A stretch of DNA of 64,000 nt from Halomonas sp. 328 (GTDB taxonomy: Bacteria; Pseudomonadota; Gammaproteobacteria; Pseudomonadales; Halomonadaceae). The stretch covers positions 1 through 64,000 of the forward strand of contig NZ_JADOTW010000001.1 of the NCBI RefSeq assembly GCF_015645095.1, given 5' to 3'. Positions 48,914 to 56,923 of the stretch are shown here, one piece after another (position 1 is the stretch's first letter; each line of letters begins with the position of its first letter). The translations under genes and the position numbers were made by a program. The notes beneath the pieces are model-generated. The model was not told the DNA's origin and ran no database searches. It saw nothing but the letters and a program-made list of their open reading frames with translations.

Positions 48914-50722
48914 TCAGCTCACACGGATGGTGGCCATCATCCCCAGCTCCTCATGCTCGATGATATGGCAGTGGAAGAGCCAGTCACCGGCCTCCCGGAA
49001 GGCCAGGCGGATCCTCAGCCGCTGGTAGGGGGCCAGGTTGACGGTGTCCTTCCAGGCCAGCCAGGGGGCGTCGCGCCACTCGCCATCGGCGTCACGGGTC
49101 GCGACCACCTGGAAGTGGGTGCCATGGAGATGGAAGGGGTGGTCCATATGGGAGTCGTTGAATAGCTCCCACTCCTCCACCTGGCCGACGCGCCCCTCGA
49201 AGAGCACCTCGTCCATGGCGAAGGTGCGGCCATTGATCAGGAAGTCCACCGGGGGGCGAGCGCCCTCCCCCATCGCCGGCATGGCGTGGTCACCGTGGCC
49301 GCCGCCAGGCATCGCTCCATGATCACCATGGCCACCGTTATGATCGCCGCCATGACCGCCACCGTGCATCGCCCCATGACCAGCGCCCTGGTCGCCGCCA
49401 TGACCGCCACCGTGCATCGCCCCATGGCCAGCGCCGTGATCGCCGCCATGACCAGCGCCGTGATCGCCGCCATGACCGCCGCCGTGCATCGCCCCATGAC
49501 CAGCGCCGTGATCACCGTGACTGCCGCTTTGGCCGCCACCATGCATGGCGCCATGATCGCCATGCCCTTCGCCACGCATGACCTCGGTGAGGGTGACCTC
49601 ACGGCGCACCGCGGGCTCGCCCAGGGGGGCGATGGGGGTCAGGGTCGCCGGCAGGGCCAGGGACGGTCGGGGCGGCGCCGCATCGGTGACGATCTCGAGC
49701 AGCGGTGCCACGGCCTCGAGATGGGCCGGGCGCGGCCCCATCCAGCCCCGCTCGTAGGGGTGGCTGGCCAGCCGGAAGCGCTCTCCCCCGCGCTCATCGA
49801 TGCGCACCAGCAGGTCGGCCCGCTCCCCCGGGGTGAGCAGCAGCTCGTCCAGCGCCTGGGGGCGCTCGATCAGGCCGCCATCGGTGCCGATCAGGGTGAG
49901 CTCATGCTCGTCCAGGCGCAGGCGCAGGTAGCGCCCGGCACAGGCATTGATCAGGCGCAGCCGCAGGGTAGTGCCCGGGGCCACCTCGAGCCTGGGTCGG
50001 CGCTGGCCATTGACCAGCAGCAGCTCGCCCTCGCGGCCGTTCATCCAGTCCACCGGGTGATGGGGGGCGACCCGGCCCTCCTCATCCAGGCGCAGGTCGC
50101 TGACCAGCAGCAGGTGCTCCTCGATGTCCTCCGGCAGCGGCTCCTCCCGGGGGCGCACCAGCAGCGCCCCGGCCAGGCCATGGGCGATCTGCTCGGCGGT
50201 GCCCTGATGGGGGTGCGGATGGAACCAATGCAGCCCGGCGCTGCCCTCGGCGAGGCGGTAGCGATAGCGCCGCGATGCGCCGGGAGCCACCGCATGCCAG
50301 GGGCCGCCATCCTGGGCATGGGGCACCGCCACCCCGTGCCAGTGCAGGCTGGTGGGCGCCGCCAGCTCATTGATCAGGGTGATATCGAGCTCATCCCCCT
50401 CGCTGACCTCGATCAGCGGCGCCAGCTTGCCGTTATAGAGCCAGAGATGAGCCGCCAGGCCCCCGTCGAGGGGCACCTCGGCGGGGGCCGGAGTCAGGGC
50501 GCTACGAAACTGCCCCGGGGCCTCGGCCAGGTTGATGATACGCGGTAGCGACCGCAGTGGTTGGCCATCGGCCAGTGCCTCGGGGTTCAACAGCCCGTCG
50601 GTGCCGCTCGCCGGATCGGCATGAGGGGCATGGCGTCCGGCCACGGCATAGGCCAGCAGGCCGGAGGCGGAGAGGGCCACCCCGCCCAGGGCGGAATAGC
50701 GCAGGAAATCGCGACGTTGCAT
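48914..50722 (-). CDS. CopA-type multicopper oxidase with His/Met-rich linker
   Basis: 602 residues. A twin-arginine signal (MQRRDFLRYSALGGVALSAS) exports the folded protein. Copper ligands are intact: LHWHGVAVPH, HWFHPHPHQG, HPFHLHGTHF and HCHIIEHEELGMM, giving type 1, 2 and 3 sites. Between cupredoxin domains 2 and 3 a ~100-residue linker (about 384-487) is a repeat of Gly-His-Gly-Asp-His units with Met. Such enzymes oxidise Cu(I) in the periplasm. Neighbours are a DUF2946-like protein upstream and a BNR lipoprotein downstream; a copper ATPase is encoded divergently nearby. Confidence 0.9.
   Translation of the reverse strand: MQRRDFLRYSALGGVALSASGLLAYAVAGRHAPHADPASGTDGLLNPEALADGQPLRSLPRIINLAEAPGQFRSALTPAPAEVPLDGGLAAHLWLYNGKLAPLIEVSEGDELDITLINELAAPTSLHWHGVAVPHAQDGGPWHAVAPGASRRYRYRLAEGSAGLHWFHPHPHQGTAEQIAHGLAGALLVRPREEPLPEDIEEHLLLVSDLRLDEEGRVAPHHPVDWMNGREGELLLVNGQRRPRLEVAPGTTLRLRLINACAGRYLRLRLDEHELTLIGTDGGLIERPQALDELLLTPGERADLLVRIDERGGERFRLASHPYERGWMGPRPAHLEAVAPLLEIVTDAAPPRPSLALPATLTPIAPLGEPAVRREVTLTEVMRGEGHGDHGAMHGGGQSGSHGDHGAGHGAMHGGGHGGDHGAGHGGDHGAGHGAMHGGGHGGDQGAGHGAMHGGGHGGDHNGGHGDHGAMPGGGHGDHAMPAMGEGARPPVDFLINGRTFAMDEVLFEGRVGQVEEWELFNDSHMDHPFHLHGTHFQVVATRDADGEWRDAPWLAWKDTVNLAPYQRLRIRLAFREAGDWLFHCHIIEHEELGMMATIRVS
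49260..49570 (-). repeat. In-frame repeats encoding the His-rich copper-binding linker
   Basis: The segment is built from reiterated units of 15-51 bases encoding GHGAMHGGGHGGDHGA-like peptides, with several near-identical copies (around 49361-49410 and 49475-49520, for example). Such tracts change length readily by slippage or recombination. Confidence 0.8.
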
Positions 50723-50786
50723 ACGAATCGTCCTTATCGTTTCTGGGAAGGCGCTCGTCGACGGACGAGCGGCAGCGGGAAACGAC

Positions 50787-51164
50787 TTAGACGCGAGGGG
50801 GGCGCTCGAGGCGCTCCCGGGGGGCCGGCGGCCACCCGGTGAGAGCGACGACGACTGGCGCGCTCAGCGCCGAGTCCGAGGGCATCGGCAGCGCCACCAG
50901 CCCGGCACCGCAGTGGCTGCAGAGCTGACAAGTGCCTCCCAGGCTTCCTGCATGAGTCCCGGAATGCGCCATGGCATGGGAGTCATCATGCCCCGGGTGT
51001 GCCAGGGCCTGGGACGCGGCGAACGCGGCCTCTGCGTGAGGGATACCGCTCTCGTGGGGACAAGGCATCCCCGTGCCGTGAGCCTCCGCCATGGCCAACG
51101 GCGACAAGGCCAGGACGAGGCCCAGCAAGACGCAGAGTAACCCGGAGCATCGGAAGCGGCACAT
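50787..51164 (-). CDS. DUF2946-like periplasmic copper-cluster protein
   Basis: 125 residues from the preferred ATG at 51164, which gives a clean signal peptide (MCRFRCSGLLCVLLGLVLAL). The mature part is rich in His and Cys (CPHESGIPHAEA; HPGHDDSHAMAHSGTH; CQLCSHCGAG) and ends PRERLERPPRV, as in DUF2946 proteins. These cluster with copper resistance genes and are thought to bind metal in the periplasm. Longer starts at 51191 or 51209 are possible. It is immediately upstream of the multicopper oxidase gene, probably in one operon. Confidence 0.7.
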   Translation of the reverse strand: MCRFRCSGLLCVLLGLVLALSPLAMAEAHGTGMPCPHESGIPHAEAAFAASQALAHPGHDDSHAMAHSGTHAGSLGGTCQLCSHCGAGLVALPMPSDSALSAPVVVALTGWPPAPRERLERPPRV

Positions 51165-51303
51165 GACGAATGGCGACACCGGTAAGAGCATATGGGGCGA
51201 GTATTCCATGGGCCTCGAGGGTGCGGCAAGCATGGTGTTGCACCGAGGTTTTGCCTATCGCCTGACATGACGTGGATCAAGTGACGCCCCGCGGATCTGC
51301 ACT

Positions 51304-51741
51304 ATGGTAGAGGCATCACTCCCGCAAAGATCGACCACCATGGCAATGTCCGGCCAGATGCCCCACCCCAGCAAGAGACCTGCCCTGTCCGGGCCGCTCG
51401 GCGGCGTGTTGGCGGTGCTCCTGCTCGTGCTGCTGTCGGTCTCGATCATGCCGAGTGGGCAGTCCGGTTCCGTCCTGACCGCCACCCCCGGTGTCCCGTC
51501 CTCCTCGGTACCCCTAGCGCCGAGCGACATCCCCCACTGTCACCATGGACATCACCAGGAGCGTTCCGCCCTGGCGCTGCTGCGCAGTACCCTGATGGAT
51601 ATCGAGCCCACGGCACTGGCTCCCCCGGCGCGGCCCATCGCCACCGCGCCAGGGGTGACGCTGTCCCCACTGTTCCTTCCGGGGCGAGTCATGGCCCCAG
51701 CGCCCCCGCTCTATTTGCTGACCCAACGTTTCCGCTCCTGA
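51304..51741 (+). CDS. Small exported or membrane protein of the copper cluster, function unknown
   Basis: Up to 145 residues. One hydrophobic segment (GGVLAVLLLVLLSVSIMPSG, residues ~33-52) is followed by a short His patch (HCHHGHH) and a Pro-rich C-terminus ending PPLYLLTQRFRS. That ending resembles small proteins next to copper and cobalt efflux genes, but I cannot name the family. In-frame ATGs at 51340 and 51346 are alternative starts; no strong ribosome binding site separates them. It is divergent from the DUF2946-like gene and upstream of the Spy-like gene. Confidence 0.55.
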   Translation: MVEASLPQRSTTMAMSGQMPHPSKRPALSGPLGGVLAVLLLVLLSVSIMPSGQSGSVLTATPGVPSSSVPLAPSDIPHCHHGHHQERSALALLRSTLMDIEPTALAPPARPIATAPGVTLSPLFLPGRVMAPAPPLYLLTQRFRS

Positions 51742-51873
51742 GTCCTGTCCGGTTCGCCTCGGTTCGACGAAGCGACTGCCGAAGCGCCGAGCGGCACTTC
51801 GAACAAGCGACATCCTTTTCGGCCTTGACGGCCAGGCAATTCAAGGTGGGCCTGTGGCCCCAGGAGTCAGATC

Positions 51874-52329
51874 ATGAAACTACGCCAACACACCATCGCC
51901 TGGGGCCTCTCGCTCGCCCTGGGAATCGCCGGCAGCGGCATGGCGGTCGCCCAGGAAATGGGCCCCGGGACGATGCCTGGAATGATGGGCGCCTCCGGCA
52001 TGGGCATGATGCCGATGCTTGACCCCGAGCAACGCCGCGAGATGCGGGAAATGATGCAGACGCAGCGCCCGGCCCAGTTCGAGCGCATGGCGCGACTGAT
52101 GAACCTGCGCGACGACCTGCTGGCCGAGATGCACGGCGAGCGCCCCGATCCCGAAGCAGTGCAGGCCCTGCATGGGCAGATGGCCGAGCTGCATGGCGAG
52201 ATGCTGACCGAGATGGTGCGCCTGCGCCACGCCATGCACGATCTCTTGACCGAGGAGCAACGCCAGCAGCTTCAGCAGGCCACCCCAGAGCGTGGCGTCG
52301 ATCCGGACGATCACGACGCCCATCACTGA
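51874..52329 (+). CDS. Spy/CpxP-like Met-rich periplasmic protein
   Basis: 151 residues with a signal peptide ending near MAVAQE. A Met-rich stretch (MPGMMGASGMGMMPML) is followed by a long helical region (PEQRREMREMMQTQRPAQFE and onward) and the LTEEQRQQLQQ element, the LTxxQ motif of Spy/CpxP proteins. These are periplasmic chaperone or metal-sensing modulators; Met clusters suggest Cu(I) binding. CCAGGAG precedes the start. It lies 70 bases upstream of the copper ATPase and is probably co-transcribed. Confidence 0.8.
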   Translation: MKLRQHTIAWGLSLALGIAGSGMAVAQEMGPGTMPGMMGASGMGMMPMLDPEQRREMREMMQTQRPAQFERMARLMNLRDDLLAEMHGERPDPEAVQALHGQMAELHGEMLTEMVRLRHAMHDLLTEEQRQQLQQATPERGVDPDDHDAHH

Positions 52330-52399
52330 CCCCGCGTTCCCCTGAGCCGGGCGATCGCCTCGCGGTCGCCCGCTTGGGCTTTCCATCAGGAGACTCGTG

Positions 52400-54679
52400 A
52401 TGGCCGACAAGACACCGAGAACCATCACCCTGACCGTGCCGGGGATGGGCAGCGATCACTGTGCCGGTATCGTGCGTACCACGCTGCAGCGCCTCGACGG
52501 CGTGGGCGAGATCGAGACCAATATCGCCAGCCACCATGTCCGGGTCGCCGCCGATGAGTCCGGCCCCGACGCCGAGGCCCTGCGCCGGGCGGTGGAAGGC
52601 GCCGGCTATGACGTGGCCGCCGTCCAGGCGGAGGAGGACGCCGAAGCCGATGCCGAGATCGAGGAAACCTACCTCAGCCAGGCCCGCCAGCGGCTGATCA
52701 TTGCCGCGGTACCCACCACCCTGATCATGCTGCTGATGATGCCGCAGATGTTCTGGCGGCCGATTCCCGGCTACCTGCTGATCGTGGTGGCGCTGGCCTT
52801 TCCAGTGGTTTTCCTCCACGGCGGGGCGGCCACCCACCGCTCGGCCTGGCGCTCGCTGAAGAATCGCACCTTCAACATGGACGTGTTGATCTCCATGGGC
52901 AGCCTGCCCCCCTACCTGATCGGCCTGGTCGGCTTCGTCACCCCCATGACCTCCTTCGTCGAGATGGCGGCGACCATCATGACCTTCCACCTGCTGGGCC
53001 GTTACCTGGAGGCCCTGGCCAAGGGGCGCGCCTCCCAGGCGATCCGCCGGCTGCTGACCCTCGGCGCCAAGACGGCCCGGGTGGAGCGCGACGGCGAGGA
53101 GGTCGAGGTGGCGGTGAAGGAACTCGCCCCCGGCGACATCATGATCGTGCGCCCCGGCGACCAGGTGCCCACCGACGGCGAGGTGCTCGAGGGGGAGAGC
53201 CACCTGGACGAGTCCCTGGCCACCGGCGAGTCGATCCCGGTCTACAAGGGCCCCGGCGACACGGTGATCGGCGCCACCCTCAACAAGGAGGGCCGGCTGC
53301 GGGTCAAGGCCACCCGGGTCGGCGGCGACACCTTCCTGGCCCAGGTGGTGCGCCTGATCGACCAGGCCCAGGGCTCGCGGGTGCCGATCCAGGAGTTCGC
53401 CGACCGCATGACCGGGCGCTTCGTGCCGGCGGTGCTGGCGATCTCCCTGGCCAGCCTGATCGTCTGGGCGCTGTTCCCGGACGCCCTGCGCCCGATCCTC
53501 GACTGGGGGGCCGGCTTCCTGCCCTGGGTGAATCCCGCGGCGACCACGCCGGTGCTGGCGATCCTCGCCGCCATCGCCGTACTGGTCATCGCCTGCCCCT
53601 GCGCCCTGGGCCTGGCCACCCCCACGGCGCTGATGGTCGGCTCCGGCATCGGTGCCGAACGCGGCATCCTGATCCGCTCCGGGGAAGCGATCCAGACCTT
53701 CAAGGACATCCGGGTGATGGTGCTCGACAAGACCGGCACCATCACCCGCGGCGAGCCCCGACTCACCGAGGTGGTCGCCGCCGCAGGCGTCGAGGAGGCG
53801 CGCCTGCTGCGACTCGCCGCCAGCGTGGAGCACGCCTCGGAGCATCCCATCGCCCGGGCCATCGTCGACGGCGCCCGCGAGCGCGATGTCCCGCCCGGCG
53901 AGGTCAGCGAATTCCGCTCCACCGGGGCCCGTGGCGTCTCCGGCAAGGTGGGCGACGAGACGCTGTTGATCGGCAACCGCCGCCTGCTGGAGGAGCACGG
54001 CGTGACCGGCCTCGACGCCCTGGATGACACCATGGGCGAGCTCGAGGGCAAGGGGCGCAGCGTGGTGATCGTCGCCGCCGATGGCCAGGCCCTGGGGCTG
54101 CTGGCGGTGGCCGACACCCTCAAGACGGAGTCGGTGGAGGCGATCCGCGGCATGCACGCCCTCGGCCTGCATGTGGTGATGGTCACCGGCGACAACGCGC
54201 GGGCCGCCCGGGCCATCGCCGAGGAGGTGGGCATCGACGAGGTCCAGGCCGGGGTCCTCCCCGAGGGCAAGGTCGAGGCCATCCGTGCCCTGCAGGCGCG
54301 ATACGGCAATCACGTGGCCATGGTCGGCGACGGCATCAACGACGCCCCGGCCCTGACCCAGGCCAATGTGGGCATCGCCATCGGCGCCGGGGCCGACGTG
54401 GCCATCGAGGCCGCCGACGTGACCCTGGTGCGCGGCGAACTGACCGGCGTGGTGGACGCCATGCACCTCTCCCGCGCCACCTTCGGCAAGATCGTCCAGA
54501 ACCTGGTCTGGGCCAGCGGCTACAACCTGGCGGCGATCCCCATCGCCGCCCTGGGCCTGCTGCACCCGATGCTCGGGGTCATCGCCATGACCGCCAGCTC
54601 CCTGTCGGTGATCGGCAACTCCCTGCTGCTCAAGCGACGCTTCGCCCGCCTCCCCGGGCGCGAAGGAGGCTCCCGATGA
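52400..54679 (+). CDS. copA: Copper-type P1B ATPase
   Basis: 759 residues. An N-terminal HMA-like domain (about 8-70) has GMGSDHC, so only one of the two usual CxxC cysteines remains. Eight helices, the metal-site motif IACPCALGLATP, phosphorylation motif DKTGTITRGEP, TGES actuator motif (LATGESIPVY), SEHPIARAI nucleotide-binding motif and GDGINDAPAL hinge are all intact. CPC with YN and MxxSS in the last helices (SGYNLAAIPIAAL; MTASSLSVIGNSLLL) indicate a Cu(I) exporter. I chose the ATG at 52400 (AGGAG eight bases upstream). It overlaps the next gene by four bases. Confidence 0.9.
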   Translation: MADKTPRTITLTVPGMGSDHCAGIVRTTLQRLDGVGEIETNIASHHVRVAADESGPDAEALRRAVEGAGYDVAAVQAEEDAEADAEIEETYLSQARQRLIIAAVPTTLIMLLMMPQMFWRPIPGYLLIVVALAFPVVFLHGGAATHRSAWRSLKNRTFNMDVLISMGSLPPYLIGLVGFVTPMTSFVEMAATIMTFHLLGRYLEALAKGRASQAIRRLLTLGAKTARVERDGEEVEVAVKELAPGDIMIVRPGDQVPTDGEVLEGESHLDESLATGESIPVYKGPGDTVIGATLNKEGRLRVKATRVGGDTFLAQVVRLIDQAQGSRVPIQEFADRMTGRFVPAVLAISLASLIVWALFPDALRPILDWGAGFLPWVNPAATTPVLAILAAIAVLVIACPCALGLATPTALMVGSGIGAERGILIRSGEAIQTFKDIRVMVLDKTGTITRGEPRLTEVVAAAGVEEARLLRLAASVEHASEHPIARAIVDGARERDVPPGEVSEFRSTGARGVSGKVGDETLLIGNRRLLEEHGVTGLDALDDTMGELEGKGRSVVIVAADGQALGLLAVADTLKTESVEAIRGMHALGLHVVMVTGDNARAARAIAEEVGIDEVQAGVLPEGKVEAIRALQARYGNHVAMVGDGINDAPALTQANVGIAIGAGADVAIEAADVTLVRGELTGVVDAMHLSRATFGKIVQNLVWASGYNLAAIPIAALGLLHPMLGVIAMTASSLSVIGNSLLLKRRFARLPGREGGSR

Positions 54680-54891
54680 ACCGTTATCACCACGCCATGA
54701 TGTTCGCCTGCCTGGCAATCATGGGGGGTGCCATGCTGCTGCTGATATCGCGCGGCGGCTCCCCCGGAAGCGGCGCCTGGCTGCTGCTGCCCATGGCGCT
54801 CTGCCTGGGCGCCCACCTGCTGCTGCATCGCCATGGTCACCATGGCGACTCGAGTGACGAGTCACCGGAGCCACCGAACAAGCGCCGCTGA
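54676..54891 (+). CDS. Small two-helix membrane protein (DUF2933-like)
   Basis: 71 residues. Two hydrophobic segments (FACLAIMGGAMLLLIS and AWLLLPMALCLGAHLLL) are followed by HRHGHHGD and a charged tail. This matches small DUF2933-like proteins that often follow copper or silver efflux genes. Its ATG overlaps the ATPase stop (ATGA), so expression is coupled; a role in copper handling is inferred from that and the His patch. Confidence 0.75.
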   Translation: MNRYHHAMMFACLAIMGGAMLLLISRGGSPGSGAWLLLPMALCLGAHLLLHRHGHHGDSSDESPEPPNKRR

Positions 54892-54961
54892 GCGGCAACC
54901 GCGAGTTGACCGCCCCGGTGAGATGCCTAATCCTGGCGGCATGCCCTGCCGAGGAGCCGCC

Positions 54962-56398
54962 ATGGATGCCGCCCTGCCCACCACGGATGCCGCCGCCATC
55001 GCTCGCCTGGAGCGTTGCTTCGCCGCCCAGCGACGGGCCTTCGCCGCCGACCCCATGCCGAGTGCCGAACGGCGCCGGGCCGACCTGAGCCGGCTGGAAG
55101 CCGCCCTGGTACGCCACCAGGACACCCTGTGCGAGGCCATCGCCCGCGACTTCGGCCATCGCAGCCATGACGAGACGCGGCTGGCGGAGCTGCTGCCGTC
55201 CCTGGAGGGGATTCGCTTCACTCGCCGCCGGCTGAAAGGCTGGATGCGTCCCGCCCGCCGTCGGGTCGGCCTGCCCTTCCAGCCGGCCGGAGCCCGGGTG
55301 GTCTACCAGCCGCTGGGGGTGGTGGGCATCATGGTGCCCTGGAACTACCCCCTCTTCCTGGCCATCGGGCCGCTGGTCTCGGCGCTGGCCGCCGGCAATC
55401 GGGCGCTGATCAAGATCAGCGAGGCGACCCCGGCCAGCGGCGAGGCCCTGCGCCGGGTGCTGGCCGAGGCCTTCGACGAGCGCCAGGTCGCGGTGGTGGG
55501 CGGCCAGGTCGCGGTGGCCGAGGCCTTCGCCGCCCTGCCCTTCGATCATCTGCTGTTTACCGGCAGCACCGCCGTGGGGCGTCGGGTAATGCAGGCCGCC
55601 GCGGCCAACCTGACCCCGGTGACCCTGGAACTGGGCGGCAAGTCGCCGGCGCTGATCGGCGACGGGGCGTCGATGGCCCACACCGCCGAGCGCCTGGCCT
55701 TTGGCAAGGGGCTCAACGCCGGCCAGACCTGCGTGGCCCCGGACTATGTGCTCTGCCCCCGCGACCGGGTGGCAGCGCTGGTCGAGGCGCTGACCAGCCA
55801 GGTGCGGCGCCAGTTGCCGAGCCTGGCCGACAACCCGGACGCCACCTGGATCATCAATGCCCCCCACTACGATCGCCTGCGGGCGCTGCTCGACGATGCC
55901 GAGGCCAAGGGCGCCAGGGCGGTGCCCCTGCTCGATGCCGACGCGCTCCCGGCGGGCGCCCGCCTGATGGCCCCCACCCTGCTGCTTGAAGTCAACGATG
56001 AGATGCGGGTGATGCAGGAGGAGATCTTCGGCCCCCTGCTGCCGATCCTGCCCTACGACACCCTGGAGCAGGCGCTGGCCTATCTCGCCGAGCGCCCCCG
56101 GCCCCTGGCGCTCTACTACTTCGGCACCGATGGCGCCGAGCAGCGGCGGGTCATCGAAGGCAGCCATGCCGGCGGCATGTGCCTCAACGACTGCGTGATG
56201 CAGGTCGCCCAGGACGACCTGCCCTTCGGCGGCATCGGCGCCTCCGGCATGGGCCACTACCACGGCCGCGAGGGCTTCCTCACCTTCAGCCATGCCAAGG
56301 GCATCTACCACAAGGGGCAATTCAATGCCGCCCGCCTGATCTACCCGCCCTATGGCGGCCGTCTGCTCAAATGGCTCTACCGCTGGTGGCTGCGCTGA
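54962..56398 (+). CDS. Coniferyl-aldehyde-type aldehyde dehydrogenase
   Basis: 478 residues. ALDH signatures: MVPWNYPLFLAIGPLVSALA, LELGGKSPALIG (catalytic Glu), and the nucleophile region GLNAGQTCVAPDYVLC, plus EEIFGPLLPILPYD and LPFGGIGASGMGHYHG. The short form with C-terminal hydrophobic LIYPPYGGRLLKWLYRWWL places it with coniferyl aldehyde dehydrogenase / fatty-aldehyde-like class 3 enzymes, which oxidise aromatic or long-chain aldehydes with NAD(P). The ATG at 54962 has GAGGAG upstream. Confidence 0.9.
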   Translation: MDAALPTTDAAAIARLERCFAAQRRAFAADPMPSAERRRADLSRLEAALVRHQDTLCEAIARDFGHRSHDETRLAELLPSLEGIRFTRRRLKGWMRPARRRVGLPFQPAGARVVYQPLGVVGIMVPWNYPLFLAIGPLVSALAAGNRALIKISEATPASGEALRRVLAEAFDERQVAVVGGQVAVAEAFAALPFDHLLFTGSTAVGRRVMQAAAANLTPVTLELGGKSPALIGDGASMAHTAERLAFGKGLNAGQTCVAPDYVLCPRDRVAALVEALTSQVRRQLPSLADNPDATWIINAPHYDRLRALLDDAEAKGARAVPLLDADALPAGARLMAPTLLLEVNDEMRVMQEEIFGPLLPILPYDTLEQALAYLAERPRPLALYYFGTDGAEQRRVIEGSHAGGMCLNDCVMQVAQDDLPFGGIGASGMGHYHGREGFLTFSHAKGIYHKGQFNAARLIYPPYGGRLLKWLYRWWLR

Positions 56399-56482
56399 CC
56401 CGGCTCACCCCTGCCGAATCGTCTCCATCACCCGTTGGAAGAGTCATCGACACGGGGTCGACGCCGGGCCCAACACAGTGTT

Positions 56483-56503
56483 CCCGACGGCAGGGCCGTC
56501 GGG
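56483..56503. terminator. Bidirectional-type hairpin
   Basis: CCCGACGGC and GCCGTCGGG form a perfect 9-bp stem around AGG (56483-56503) in the gap between the aldehyde dehydrogenase and the convergent lipoprotein gene. It has no T-run on either side. Confidence 0.5.
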
Positions 56504-56531
56504 CGCGCTGATTCGCAGGCGTCCCTGACGC

Positions 56532-56801
56532 TCAGGGGCAGGGCACTACCTTGCGCAGGGTGTCCTTGGCCCACAGCGACTGGCCGTCCGGCGTCCTGCC
56601 GTGTTCGCTCCAGCGCTCGCTGATCTCGACGCAGAAGGAGCCGGCGTTCTCGACGCGGAGATCAGGATTGGCGGGGCGTTCGCCACCGATCCGCAGGATA
56701 TCGGGGTTGTCGGTGGTATAGCGGGGGGCGATGGTGGTACTGGCACAGCCGGCGACCAGGGCGGTCACCAGCAGGACGGGCAAACAGCGGCGCAGCGGCA
56801 T
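56532..56801 (-). CDS. Small lipoprotein, function unknown
   Basis: 89 residues. The N-terminus LRRCLPVLLVTALVAGCAST carries a lipobox (VAGC, Cys ~19), so the mature lipoprotein is ~70 residues. It contains one further Cys pair (FCVEI and the C-terminal VVPCP) that could form a disulfide. No family recognised. It stands alone between convergent and downstream genes. Confidence 0.65.
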   Translation of the reverse strand: MPLRRCLPVLLVTALVAGCASTTIAPRYTTDNPDILRIGGERPANPDLRVENAGSFCVEISERWSEHGRTPDGQSLWAKDTLRKVVPCP

Positions 56802-56923
56802 GTTTCTCGAACCCTCGGGATCTCATTTTCAACCGGCACGATGCCGGTAAGGCTAGATATCCCGCCGCCGTGCCGGCGTCAATCTTTTTCGGTAGCCAGG
56901 GCAGCCAGCGAATCGGCCGCCCC

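Noticed and set aside
49270-49570. CRISPR-like or satellite repeat
   Set aside because: The repeats are in frame within the multicopper oxidase, have no constant spacers and encode the His-rich linker.
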